This document shows positions 1 through 8,814 of a DNA stretch of 19,993 bases, piece after piece (position 1 is the first letter of the stretch; every line of letters starts with the position of its first letter). Below the pieces are notes generated by a model. It saw only the letters and a list, made by a program, of their open reading frames with translations. It searched no databases and was not told the DNA's origin. This stretch comes from an uncultured Clostridia bacterium (GTDB taxonomy: Bacteria > Bacillota > Clostridia > Oscillospirales > CAG-272): assembly GCA_947652805.1 (NCBI GenBank), contig CANTEM010000010.1:1-19993 (forward strand), read 5' to 3'. Both the position numbers and the translations under genes were made by a program.

Positions 1-50
1 GCATATTCCTTCCGGCATTGCTTACATTCGTGTTTACGTTTTGCCAGCAT
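1..50 (-). CDS. Possible start of a small Cys-rich (zinc-finger-like) protein, cut by window edge
   Basis: An ATG at 48-50 on the minus strand opens a frame that stays open to the edge and begins MLAKRKHECKQCRKEY. The CxxC preceded by a histidine looks like the first half of a small zinc-binding module. It overlaps the last 17 bases of the 1427-residue gene. The ribosome site is poor: AAGG abuts the ATG with no spacer. Only 16 codons are visible, so this could be chance or part of a frame-shifted continuation of the upstream gene. Confidence 0.25.
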   Translation of the reverse strand, partial: MLAKRKHECKQCRKEY

Positions 51-3000
51 CCTTAAAAGGGAACCCGATTTTGGTATCATACCGGTACATACCATATTTT
101 GCATCTTTAGAAGCGGTATGTCTCGTTTTTTCCCACCGTCGGTTGGTTGCGATCTCGATCATTTCCCCGATTCCAGCTACGGAACGGTTCTTCACTTTTA
201 GAATGCCAGGTTTTCTATTCAAAATTTGCTTTGTATATTTGGATTGGGTATACTCGCCCGACAAATCCTTTCCGATATACACCTTCTGCCCGCTCTCAAT
301 GATTGTATAAACATCCCCAATATGCTCGGCAAGATAATTCGCGATAAACTGATGCTCCGGCAAACCCTTGTTTTGCTTCAAAATATTATCTTCAATCCAG
401 ACGACATGTTCTCCGTTTACATTGCGTATCTGGTATTTTACTGCACCGCCGTCTCCTGCCGCATCCATCTGTGCAGCTTCCATAACCAAATCACTCCAAA
501 GCTGCTGTAAGTCTGTGACAGTCTCCTCTGCAAGCTCCCGCATATACCGGGCTTCGTCTCCTTCTGCCTTCCAGTCCCGAAGTGCGTTCATCATCCGCTG
601 GAACAGCTCGTGAATATAGTCGCCGATTCGCTGTACAAGACCGCGATCCTGCTGTGCCAGCGCCGCCAGCTTCTCCTTTGCATCGCTCCGAAGCAAAAAC
701 TCCTGACATGCCTCGCACACCACTTCCTCATAGGCGTCCATATAGGAAATTCCATCGTATTCCCGCTGCTTCTTTTGAATCAGCTGATCCACAGGCACAT
801 CGTTTTTGGAGAAATTCTCTATCAAAAACCGTGCAAAGGTATGAAACTTGTCCGGCATCTGATATGCCACCCAGTGGGTCAGCTCGTGAGACGCAGTAAA
901 CAGAATAGAATCCTGCACCACACTTTCCCCGGCGTTTATATCCACATGGATCGTATTGGTATTCGGATCATAAAATCCACTGTCCCCGATAGAACGTCCC
1001 GCCTGATCCTTTTTGCTTTGGAAAAATACAAGATTGATTCCGGCACCCCGGGCAAGAGTCGCTTCAAGAACATCCGCCTGCACCCGCTGTACCTGGGTCA
1101 GACTCTCCCGGGCTATGCCCTGATATTCCACTTTCCCCGGACCATGCCCCGGGGATTTTTTCTTTCCCTGAATGCTTTCATGCAGCCGCCTGCGTTTTCC
1201 CGCTTCTTCTCTGGAATACTTTTCCCCCTCGTCGTAAATAGAACGGCGTATATCGGCAGGCAGCGCCTGCACACTGCTCCCCTCCAACGCCCGAATATCG
1301 CCGATCCGTCCGGCACGGTATGCTGCCCGCACGGCTTTGTTGTACACGGCAGGAGAAATACCCAGAGACGTGCTCCAATGCCCCTGGATCACATCCGCGC
1401 CGGCATCGCTCAATCCATATTCATCCCGTATCTTCAACGTGCCCACTTCCACAGTCTCATGCTCCTCCGCCTGTTGAGCAGAACTTTGCGCCGCTTCCCG
1501 CACTGCATCATATGCGCCAAGACTGCGCGCCATTTCCACCTGCTCCGGAGAAATTGCAAAGTCCGTCTCCTGAATTCTTGAACTGTCCTTCTGAACGCCT
1601 GCCTTTCCGAACTGATAGGCAAGCCGCCAGTTCTGTGCAAATACCGCTGCATCCGCGCCTTTCGTTTTCTGATATGCGTCCACCATAGCAAGGGTGCTGT
1701 CATCCGTCATACTGTCCGCTACCGCCCCAAATGCCTCGGACTCAATAGGGGATAATTTCTTCCAAAGAAGCCCCCGCACCCGATCCGCATTTTCTGTCGC
1801 GCTGATCGCTTCCCGTCCAATATTTCCTTGAAACGCTTCCGTATCCAGCATATCCGAAAGGAATTGCTCCCCGCCAATGCCTTCAAAAATCTTTTGTTCC
1901 TGTTTCGTCAGCTTCCCGTATTCTGCCTTGTACAAAAGCTCCGCCGCATCCGCAGCAGAAACATGCTGCTCCTGCAAAATAGCCTGCGCATGCTCTGTCT
2001 CCAGCGCCGCCTCCATTCCAGTACGGAACTCCTTCTGAATAGACTTCTGCGCCTGATTGCGGGTCACATTTGCCAACCGGTCATAAAGCTGCCCGGCTTT
2101 TCTGTCTGTGCTCCGCTGGATTCGCTCCGTCTGCCTGTCCCGTGCCGCCTTGTTTTGCACCTTTTCTCCAATCCGCTGGGCTTTTCTGTCTCCTGAGACA
2201 TCCGCCTCTGAAAGAAGGGTGTTCAAATTTCCGCTTTCTCTGATCTGCTGCCCTGCTGCCTGCCGTGCATCCTGAACCTGCCGCGTCTCGCTTATAAGTC
2301 CCATTCCCTTACCAATGCCGGACATCCCCATACCGGATAGGCCTCCTGCAAGTGCCGCCGGTATATCCTCTTTTAAATCGTCATACAGCACCGTAGCAAG
2401 GGCTTTCCATTCAGGCATCCCCTGGGCGATATATGCATCCATCCGGGCGCGCAGGGACTTCTCATCGCTGTATACAATAGAATCCACCAACCGGTTCGCC
2501 CAGTTGGACATAACCTCCTCGCTCCCCTCTGAGACAAAGCCCCGGAGCAGATCATTTTGGATCACCTTTCCAAGCGTAGAACCAGGCGTATTCAATATGT
2601 TGTCGATGCTCCATTTCTCCGTTGCTGCTTCAATAGCACCCCGGACAAAGCCCAATGCAACCGCCTGTATATCGCTGTCTCCGTGCTGCTTCGCTTCTAT
2701 AACTGCGTCCGCCGCCACCTGGGATCCCATAAGCACGGAAGAAATCGCCCCTGCGGCATGCTGCGCCGCTGTACCAGTCAATCCCAGCGCACCTGTCGCC
2801 CCGCCTGCAATCGCCATATTTACAGCGTTGTCCGCCATAGACATGACTGTATCATATGCAAAAGCGCCCACGTTATCAATTCCGATGTGTTTTGTAAAGT
2901 CATTCAGAAAAAATCCGTCTGTCGCGCCCCGGATATCCTCCGCTACCTGTCCCCGCACCGCGCCGCTTATATTGGAAAAAAGATGTGTCGGAGAATTGAT

Positions 3001-4317
3001 ATCAATATCCTTCCCTGTAACGGTATTCCACACATCCTCCACGTACCCGACTGCTTTGAGCGGCGCCGCAAGTACAGTTCCGGCAGATTCAATCGCTGCC
3101 TGTACCGGTCCCTGGTGTGCACGTTCCGCCGCTTCCCTTGTCGTTTTCTCCGTAAGCCGCGCATTCAGCTGCGGAGTCAGCCAGTCTATGTATTCCTGTG
3201 CCACATCCTGTTGATTTGTATTATACAGATAATTGAATATCCCTCTCTCATCCTCTGTAATCAGCTTATTACTGCTGTATACAGAAACCTTGGCAGGAAG
3301 TGTTTCCGCATCATCAGTACGCCGGAAGAAATCATCCTTATCCACTGCCGGATTCTGCGACTTCTCCTTGTAGTCCGCATGATTCATGACCGAGGCATAT
3401 ACGTTTCCGTATGCCGCACGCTTTGCCTGTTCAAGAGTCCTCTTTTGCTGCCGCAGCATGTTTCTCTTCTCAGAATATTCCGCCACATTTTTCTGACTGT
3501 CCCGAAGCCTCTCAAAATCTTCTTTGCTGTGCGGACGGTTCATATCTGGTATATAAGACTGTGCATCCTGTGTCAAAGCCTCAATAGCACGATCAGTCTC
3601 TTCAATTTCCTTTTCAAGCCCGGGAATATCGTCCGCTCCCAACCGGGACGCAGCAACCTGCCGTAGCCACGCTGCATCTTCTTTCCTTATCCGTTCTTCT
3701 TCCTCGTTCCATTCTTTGCGTGACTTATTCATCTGCCGTGCATGTCCGCGTTCTCCCGGAGTTATAGTAAATAAAACTGTCTCCCCCCTGTCCAGTCTGT
3801 CTGCCAGATCATAAAGTTCCTTCGCACTGCTTTGCTCCGTCACACCCAAGCGCTCCCGGCGCTGTGCAGTCTCCTGTATCTTTGCAGCCTTGGCTTTGCC
3901 TATCCCCTCGGCCACAGTATCCACTACCCACGCTGCTCCCGCCGTCCGTTTATCTCTGCGCAGCGTATTCCATGCAGCCTGCGTCTTTGCCTGTCGTTGT
4001 TCCTCTTTTCCCATAGACTGGATACGGTTCATATCATCCATTAGGGCGGTAAGCCGTCTGTTCTCACGCGCCTGCTCCTGCTGCGACATCTTTGCCGCAA
4101 AATCAAAGTAGTCACTGCTTTTTACATATGCATCCAAAGCCCGCCGGTATTCGGAAACCTCCTTCGGATCCATATAGTCGCCCCGCTCCCGCCGCACCTG
4201 CCACTGCGCCAGCTTTTTGGCAGAATAGTCAAACCGCCGCGCCTGCGCCTCCTCCTCTGTCTTCGGTGCTTCCCTGAACCGGAAATGTCTCTGTTGCTCA
4301 CGAAATCCATAAGCCAT
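34..4317 (-). CDS. Large polyvalent virion protein with zincin-like peptidase and C-terminal nuclease/toxin-like domain
   Basis: This 1427-residue protein is the last full gene of the structural block and probably enters the cell with the DNA. The N-terminal ~400 residues are charged and helical (Arg/Glu/Gln rich). Residues about 480-560 and 660-690 are Ala/Gly-rich and hydrophobic, as in ejected podovirus proteins that meet membranes. Around residues 1144-1148 lies HELTH, an HExxH zinc-peptidase motif preceded by a strand-like region, with acidic residues about 45-55 positions later (EEVVCE) that could supply the third ligand. From about residue 1291 to the end is a separate domain with the motifs EYTQSKYTK, GEMIEIATNRRW and KDAKYGMYRYDT, which I associate with C-terminal nuclease-like (PBECR/toxin-type) domains of phage polyvalent proteins. 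That domain seems to stop early. AGGGGG lies upstream of the ATG. The peptidase motif is solid; the nuclease assignment is from memory of the family. Confidence 0.8.
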   Translation of the reverse strand: MAYGFREQQRHFRFREAPKTEEEAQARRFDYSAKKLAQWQVRRERGDYMDPKEVSEYRRALDAYVKSSDYFDFAAKMSQQEQARENRRLTALMDDMNRIQSMGKEEQRQAKTQAAWNTLRRDKRTAGAAWVVDTVAEGIGKAKAAKIQETAQRRERLGVTEQSSAKELYDLADRLDRGETVLFTITPGERGHARQMNKSRKEWNEEEERIRKEDAAWLRQVAASRLGADDIPGLEKEIEETDRAIEALTQDAQSYIPDMNRPHSKEDFERLRDSQKNVAEYSEKRNMLRQQKRTLEQAKRAAYGNVYASVMNHADYKEKSQNPAVDKDDFFRRTDDAETLPAKVSVYSSNKLITEDERGIFNYLYNTNQQDVAQEYIDWLTPQLNARLTEKTTREAAERAHQGPVQAAIESAGTVLAAPLKAVGYVEDVWNTVTGKDIDINSPTHLFSNISGAVRGQVAEDIRGATDGFFLNDFTKHIGIDNVGAFAYDTVMSMADNAVNMAIAGGATGALGLTGTAAQHAAGAISSVLMGSQVAADAVIEAKQHGDSDIQAVALGFVRGAIEAATEKWSIDNILNTPGSTLGKVIQNDLLRGFVSEGSEEVMSNWANRLVDSIVYSDEKSLRARMDAYIAQGMPEWKALATVLYDDLKEDIPAALAGGLSGMGMSGIGKGMGLISETRQVQDARQAAGQQIRESGNLNTLLSEADVSGDRKAQRIGEKVQNKAARDRQTERIQRSTDRKAGQLYDRLANVTRNQAQKSIQKEFRTGMEAALETEHAQAILQEQHVSAADAAELLYKAEYGKLTKQEQKIFEGIGGEQFLSDMLDTEAFQGNIGREAISATENADRVRGLLWKKLSPIESEAFGAVADSMTDDSTLAMVDAYQKTKGADAAVFAQNWRLAYQFGKAGVQKDSSRIQETDFAISPEQVEMARSLGAYDAVREAAQSSAQQAEEHETVEVGTLKIRDEYGLSDAGADVIQGHWSTSLGISPAVYNKAVRAAYRAGRIGDIRALEGSSVQALPADIRRSIYDEGEKYSREEAGKRRRLHESIQGKKKSPGHGPGKVEYQGIARESLTQVQRVQADVLEATLARGAGINLVFFQSKKDQAGRSIGDSGFYDPNTNTIHVDINAGESVVQDSILFTASHELTHWVAYQMPDKFHTFARFLIENFSKNDVPVDQLIQKKQREYDGISYMDAYEEVVCEACQEFLLRSDAKEKLAALAQQDRGLVQRIGDYIHELFQRMMNALRDWKAEGDEARYMRELAEETVTDLQQLWSDLVMEAAQMDAAGDGGAVKYQIRNVNGEHVVWIEDNILKQNKGLPEHQFIANYLAEHIGDVYTIIESGQKVYIGKDLSGEYTQSKYTKQILNRKPGILKVKNRSVAGIGEMIEIATNRRWEKTRHTASKDAKYGMYRYDTKIGFPFKDAGKT

Positions 4318-4388
4318 ATTTATACGCCCCCTTCATCCCAATCCTGTTCCTGTAAAATTCCGTATCTATGGTTGTTTGTTCTCCTCAC

Positions 4389-5612
4389 TCAATACTGCTC
4401 ATCCACAAGCCTGTATTCATTCATCAGTCCGTCCCAAAGATAATACTTTGTCTCTCCGTCCTTTTCTGTGTACCATACCTGCTGCTGCCGTCCGTTCACA
4501 TTCTCTTTCAGGTTTTGACCATCCCAGTCCTTTGCCCTGTGCACCTTCACACCGCCAATATTGTCCGGCTGGTATCCGTTGGAAAATACACCCTTCTCAA
4601 TATCCTTGTTGTATCCTCCGTTATACGGATTCTTTCCCTTTTCCACTCTGCGCTCCTTGCCCTCACTGTCATAGAAATATGCATAATTGCCCTCTGTCCG
4701 GCTGTACGTAAACAGCCCCACTTCGGTTTCACTTCCGTCCTTATTCGCCCGAAGGTTCGCCGTGTTATACCCTAATTTGTCCAGGCTGTCATAATCCCCC
4801 ATGGAAAGGTAATTGTTGATTCTGTCCTGCTGCTGCGCATATGCATCCTGCTCCTTCTGATATGCAAAATTGCGCGCATCAACTGCATCCGAATGTGCGT
4901 CTCGCTCCTTTTGGTATGCGAAATTTCTTTCGTCAATGGCAGAATTGTATGCAAAATCCCGCTCGTCAATGGCTGCATGATACTGATCACTCCACCGGGT
5001 ATGCCCCGCATCATATTGCTTCCAGTATTCATTCGACAACTGCCCCCAATCGTTATAATAGTCTCCTACCTGATCCCGGTATTCCCCATATAAGGTGGCA
5101 AGATCCTGCCGGTTCGCATCCTGTTCATTCTGATACCGGGCATATGCCAGTTGATACAGCTCCGGCACCACATCATTCAGCTGCTGCATATATCCGTTGT
5201 ATACCTGCTGTCCCGCAGTAGTCGCATAACTGTTGCCATACCCTCCCGTAAGAGCGGACGCCTGTCCTATGGTGTCCTGCATGGCAAGCCGCCCCTGCCG
5301 GGTGTAGCTGTCCTTATACTGCTGATACAGGGTGTCTGCATTCATATCATAAGTGAACGGACTACGACTCAGCACCTTGTCCCGTACTGCCATAAGCTGT
5401 GCAGACTGGGACGGCTTTTGCAGTGCATCCAGCTTTGATTTTGCAGCCATCACAGCACTGTCCTGTTCCGGCTTGTAGCCTACACGTAGCTGTGCCAGAT
5501 TCTGTGCCGCCGCATCCACAGAAGGCGCCTTGTATGCCTGTACCGGGAGCGTTCCACCGCCGGTAATCTCTTTTTCTTTCTTTCCTGTGCTGTAGTTATT
5601 CGTGTATGCCAT
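4389..5612 (-). CDS. Internal-virion-like structural protein with DxRxFAY repeats
   Basis: The protein has 407 residues and lies between the stabilisation/nozzle-like gene and the large polyvalent gene, where podoviruses encode proteins ejected with DNA. The N-terminal half is Ala/Gln/Tyr rich and helical. A glycine-rich turn (TGGYGNSYA, about residues 122-130) precedes a long Tyr/Gln/Asp-rich helix. Three imperfect repeats of D-[EA]-R-[DN]-F-A-Y lie at about residues 216-252, spaced 11 then 18 residues. The last ~140 residues change character to beta-rich, charged sequence (GLFTYSRTEGNYAYFYDSEG). There is no signal peptide or obvious catalytic motif. The start ATG follows AAAGG and overlaps the end of the 41-residue gene. 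Function is inferred from position and composition. Confidence 0.75.
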   Translation of the reverse strand: MAYTNNYSTGKKEKEITGGGTLPVQAYKAPSVDAAAQNLAQLRVGYKPEQDSAVMAAKSKLDALQKPSQSAQLMAVRDKVLSRSPFTYDMNADTLYQQYKDSYTRQGRLAMQDTIGQASALTGGYGNSYATTAGQQVYNGYMQQLNDVVPELYQLAYARYQNEQDANRQDLATLYGEYRDQVGDYYNDWGQLSNEYWKQYDAGHTRWSDQYHAAIDERDFAYNSAIDERNFAYQKERDAHSDAVDARNFAYQKEQDAYAQQQDRINNYLSMGDYDSLDKLGYNTANLRANKDGSETEVGLFTYSRTEGNYAYFYDSEGKERRVEKGKNPYNGGYNKDIEKGVFSNGYQPDNIGGVKVHRAKDWDGQNLKENVNGRQQQVWYTEKDGETKYYLWDGLMNEYRLVDEQY

Positions 5613-5721
5613 CCCTTTCCTCCATATCCATCCGATTCAATATCTCCGTAAGCTGCATCGCCCATAAATACAGCGCCTCCACCGTCGCTTCCCTGGGCGG
5701 CTCAATCCATTCTCTTCTCAT
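5596..5721 (-). CDS. Small hypothetical protein (41 aa)
   Basis: A short frame runs from ATG at 5719-5721 to TAA at 5596-5598 and begins MRREWIEPPREATVEALYLW. It has a good ribosome site (AAAGGA about 10 bases upstream). It overlaps the start of the following 407-residue gene by 17 bases, as in translationally coupled phage genes. The sequence after the proline pair is a single amphipathic helix (EALYLWAMQLTEILNRM). It fills most of the otherwise unexplained gap between two structural genes. No family is recognised; a small virion or assembly factor is possible. Confidence 0.6.
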   Translation of the reverse strand: MRREWIEPPREATVEALYLWAMQLTEILNRMDMEERDGIHE

Positions 5722-5783
5722 TCAAACTACATCCTTTCTATTGCCCCCAAAAAGTAGACTCCAAATTGTATACCGCTCCATTT

Positions 5784-8027
5784 TCAGACCTCCCCACTCT
5801 CCGTTTCCTTGTATAATGAAAGAATACTGCACGGTCCACTCCCCTCCAGCCGCAGCCGGAACCGGTCACACCGCCGGGGAATAAAGGGAATCTCAATCGG
5901 TGTAATCCCATATCCCACAACCTCTGTACACGGCACAAAATCTCCGTCATCGTAAGATACAAATACCCGCAGTTCACTCCCCATAGGAAGCACCGCCCGC
6001 AGCCGTATCTTTATGAGATACTTCCTCCCCGGATCCCCGCATCCAATCTCTCCGCTTTCGGCAAACCACTGCACCGCTCCCTCACCCGATCCGCTGTCCC
6101 CTCGAACGCAGTCCGTGTAAACTCCACCGTCACATGCCATATATAACACATCGCTGTCCCGGCAGAAGGAGCGAACCCGCACGCCGTCCTCCCTGTGCCA
6201 CATCCCCCGTGCCGGGCTGTACACAAACAAATGAGATACATTCGCACTGTCCAGCATGGAAACATAATACTTTCCCCGCAGCTCTCCTGCCACTGCATCG
6301 TGATAAATCTCCCGCCCCAGGGCTGCATCCACCTTCACAGGCGCCGCACCGCTGTAGGCAAGAATCCCGTCACTGGAATGGTAATACAACACCTCGTCAC
6401 ATACCGCAAGGCTTTTGTGACTGCCCGGCTTCACCCCCCGGTAATTGTAGGTGGCAAGCTGAAAGGAGGAGGGCTGAGTCCCATAAACCCGAATAATGGC
6501 ATTCTCTTTGAAAAACAGAGGATATCCCCCATATACCACCGCTCCGGTAAATACACCGTCCACCCCTACCGTAGCTGTCCAACTGTCTGTAGAGATTCCC
6601 TGATATTTATACCAATTCGTAGGATCCCCAAGGGCGGAAGCGTAAATCTCATTGATCACCTCGCCGTCCCGCACACCGTAAAAACATCCCCACAGCCGGT
6701 TCCCCGCTTCCACTACAAAATCCATTGCAGGAAGCCGCCGGGATATGCCCACACTCTCTCCCTTACTCAAATTCTTTTTCACCGTTTCAGATATAACCCC
6801 ATTCAGCACCAACCCCTTCTCTCCGATCCATTTTGCAACCACATAGGTGGAATCATACTGATCCGATATGCCGGATATCTCCACCGCATCTCCTTCCTTA
6901 AAGCCTCCGAATATAGCGTCATATACGGTAGTCCCTCCCGATGCACCAGAGGGGGATATGATTACCGGACTTCCGTTCCGCGTCACCTGAACCGCATCCC
7001 CAGGATTACTTGGCGGCAAAGACAGGGAAAAGGAAAGGAGAATATAGTTTGTAATATAGTTGTTCCACTCATTCAGTACAGAATTGTATATATACATCGC
7101 CCCGGTGCCCACATCCCGCCAAATCATTCCCGATACAGGATCCGTAGGCTTCTCTGTCACAACTACAAAGGAGTTGGAGTTGTATACCCGCACCGTCATG
7201 CTCTCCTCATCAAAGGATACATACCGCCCCTCTGTGCAGTAGTTTCCAAGCCACGCAGACGCACTACCGTGCCCGGTCAAAGTAAACTTCCCCTCAATGG
7301 GTACATTGTCATATGCCTTCCATTCCCGGTGTGTAATCTTCCCTGTACTATCCACAAATACCGTCCAGCCGTGGGTGTTTACCGTCATCCCGCTCCCACG
7401 TACTACAATCAGCGCGTTCTCCCCTCGATATACACCACTGCCGGCAGTATATATCCCTGTTGCTTTCCGGGAAGAAACGGCCCCCGCCGCCGCTACTCCC
7501 TGCTCATCGCAAGGCTCCATACGAAAGGAAACAATCGGCGGAGGAATCAGATTTTCCTGCCGGTGGGTTACAGTGATCTCACAGGCAAGCTCTCTCTCCA
7601 CTGCATTTAAAGCCCCAAAGGTTGCCATTCTGATCCCGTCCGGGAACGCGTATACATATCCGCTTTGTACAGCAAGCTGTGTGTCCTCCGGGTTTTGCAG
7701 CGGCACAGATGGACGCGGCTCATCCCCGCTGTCCGATATGAGGGCAAGCTCTCCCCCGTTTTCTCCTTCCCGCACCACTGCAAAGGCAGGCGCAGGGGGA
7801 TCAGACGCCTTATATTTATGCGTACTCACCCGAGCAATATCGTATACCGTGCCAATATCCGTCTTTCCTCTGGGAGCACGTGCAGACAGCATCGGATACC
7901 CGTCTGCTGTCATATTTTCCATTTCATAAAATTCCGCCTCCCCTATCCGCAAATTGTGATTGTATCCCCCGAAGGTGGTGATCATTTCCCCTTTTTCCGC
8001 AATATTATTCTGACTTGTCAGATACAT
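5784..8027 (-). CDS. Phage stabilisation / tail nozzle-like protein (P22 gp10-like)
   Basis: The protein is beta-rich, about 747 residues, with many short Tyr/Gly/Trp blocks typical of a propeller fold: GGYNHNLRIGEAEFYEMEN near the start, then GDPTNWYKY, LFFKENAIIRVYG, VLYYHSSDGILAYSG and LFVYSPARGMWHRED further on. These resemble packaged-DNA stabilisation proteins (P22 gp10) or T7 gp12-like nozzle proteins that close the portal channel in short-tailed phages. The neighbour just upstream is a small adaptor, matching that order. A longer frame reaches 8087, but I place the start at the ATG at 8025-8027: it lies 8 bases after the adaptor stop and has AGGGGGA immediately upstream. Family placement is by sequence feel and context; a tail-tip role is the main alternative. 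Confidence 0.65.
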   Translation of the reverse strand: MYLTSQNNIAEKGEMITTFGGYNHNLRIGEAEFYEMENMTADGYPMLSARAPRGKTDIGTVYDIARVSTHKYKASDPPAPAFAVVREGENGGELALISDSGDEPRPSVPLQNPEDTQLAVQSGYVYAFPDGIRMATFGALNAVERELACEITVTHRQENLIPPPIVSFRMEPCDEQGVAAAGAVSSRKATGIYTAGSGVYRGENALIVVRGSGMTVNTHGWTVFVDSTGKITHREWKAYDNVPIEGKFTLTGHGSASAWLGNYCTEGRYVSFDEESMTVRVYNSNSFVVVTEKPTDPVSGMIWRDVGTGAMYIYNSVLNEWNNYITNYILLSFSLSLPPSNPGDAVQVTRNGSPVIISPSGASGGTTVYDAIFGGFKEGDAVEISGISDQYDSTYVVAKWIGEKGLVLNGVISETVKKNLSKGESVGISRRLPAMDFVVEAGNRLWGCFYGVRDGEVINEIYASALGDPTNWYKYQGISTDSWTATVGVDGVFTGAVVYGGYPLFFKENAIIRVYGTQPSSFQLATYNYRGVKPGSHKSLAVCDEVLYYHSSDGILAYSGAAPVKVDAALGREIYHDAVAGELRGKYYVSMLDSANVSHLFVYSPARGMWHREDGVRVRSFCRDSDVLYMACDGGVYTDCVRGDSGSGEGAVQWFAESGEIGCGDPGRKYLIKIRLRAVLPMGSELRVFVSYDDGDFVPCTEVVGYGITPIEIPFIPRRCDRFRLRLEGSGPCSILSLYKETESGEV

Positions 8028-8035
8028 AAATCCCC

Positions 8036-8395
8036 CTAAAACGTAATGTTCGTCTGCTCCCTCCAGCCGTGGGTCCGGTTGTACCATTTTTTATATTCCA
8101 ACAGCGCCGTATTATACAACGCCGCCGCATTGTTGTATCGGTTCGTTTCTCCCCCCGCAAGATATATCCTTGCATCCAGAAAATGCCTGTATAGTTCTCC
8201 AAAAGGCATGGGTACAAGCAGTTCATCTTCCATACTCTCATAGGGACTCCAAGATGTGTCCCCCCCTGTATGGGTGCACAGCACCTCTTCATAAATACGT
8301 GCATCTGCCTGGGAAAGCCACTCCATCAGTTGTGCATCCGAATATCTTCCCTGATTCAATGCCCGGGTCCGGGCAATCATATCGCCTACTGTCAT
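8036..8395 (-). CDS. Head-tail adaptor-like protein
   Basis: A compact helical protein of about 119 residues. The start reads MTVGDMIARTRALNQGRYSD, followed by helices rich in Ala/Leu/Tyr (QLMEWLSQADARIYEEVL; ALYNTALLEYKKWYNRTHGW). This size, helical bundle pattern and position between capsid and stabilisation genes fit the gp4/gp6-like adaptors that bind under the portal ring. A GTG six bases upstream is in frame (8401), but CGGAG sits 5 bases before the ATG at 8393-8395, so the ATG is preferred. Specific orthology is not established. Confidence 0.65.
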   Translation of the reverse strand: MTVGDMIARTRALNQGRYSDAQLMEWLSQADARIYEEVLCTHTGGDTSWSPYESMEDELLVPMPFGELYRHFLDARIYLAGGETNRYNNAAALYNTALLEYKKWYNRTHGWREQTNITF

Positions 8396-8401
8396 ATTCA
8401 C

Positions 8402-8593
8402 TCCGTTTCCGGGAACTCCTTACTTCCGGGAGCCGCCCTTTATATACAAATGAAAAAGGAGGGGCGCCGCCCCTCCTTTATGAATCCAGGGAAAAGAAAC
8501 GCCCCGGTATTCATCCTGATCGGGATAACGCTTACGCCTTATCCGACTTTGGAACCCCCAAAGCTCGATAAACTCGCTTCGGGGAACCCCGCA
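8402..8593. other. Structured non-coding gap after the capsid cassette
   Basis: No credible gene is present in these 192 bases. They hold the terminator at 8453-8479, an imperfect hairpin at 8523-8544 (GGATAA...TTATCC), and two copies of a GGAACCCC-like string (around 8551 and 8583). Similar strings (gggaacccc, aagctcga) occur in the gap at 10786-11131, so the two gaps may share a family of intergenic repeats. Confidence 0.5.
8453..8479 (-). terminator. Rho-independent terminator downstream of capsid cassette
   Basis: A perfect 11-bp stem (AAAGGAGGGGC at 8455-8465, GCCCCTCCTTT at 8469-8479) with a 3-base loop is followed on the minus strand by TTTTT (8457-8453, overlapping the stem base). 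Position after the 68-residue gene and before the adaptor suggests it lowers transcription from the highly expressed scaffold/capsid genes into the tail genes. Confidence 0.85.
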
Positions 8594-8800
8594 TTACTTT
8601 ACTCTCAATTTCTCAATTCGTGCCGCCACAACCTCGTTGGCTCGATCCGAATTTCGCAGCGCTTCCACTACATACTCCGGAATTTCTACCTCCTTGCCCC
8701 GCTGGATCAGATAGGACTCTCCGTTTACATTTACATACAGATCATCCTCCATCACCCCCGGAACAAAAGGAGCCGTGTATTTCACTCTGTTTTCAGCCAT
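8594..8800 (-). CDS. Small capsid-associated hypothetical protein (68 aa)
   Basis: The protein has 68 residues and starts 15 bases after the capsid stop with AGGGGATG as ribosome site. The middle reads VNVNGESYLIQRGKEVEIP, a short beta segment seen in small proteins encoded next to capsid genes of Firmicutes phages, followed by a helix (EYVVEALRNSDRANEVVA). It belongs to the same transcript as scaffold and capsid and is followed by the terminator. A capsid accessory or head-completion role is likely from position only. Confidence 0.7.
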   Translation of the reverse strand: MAENRVKYTAPFVPGVMEDDLYVNVNGESYLIQRGKEVEIPEYVVEALRNSDRANEVVAARIEKLRVK

Positions 8801-8814
8801 ATGTACATCCCCTC

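Noticed and set aside
610..1581. Long plus-strand frame (323 codons) inside the polyvalent gene
   Set aside because: It is antisense to a well-supported gene, is rich in His/Arg/Pro/Leu as expected of a mirror frame, and lacks any recognisable motif.
2557..3666. Plus-strand frame of 369 codons
   Set aside because: Cys/Arg/Leu-rich shadow of the polyvalent gene, without motifs.
6195..7610. Plus-strand frame of 471 codons opposite the stabilisation protein gene
   Set aside because: Its composition (His, Arg, Pro, Tyr) is that of a complement of beta-rich coding sequence; no ribosome site or family resemblance.
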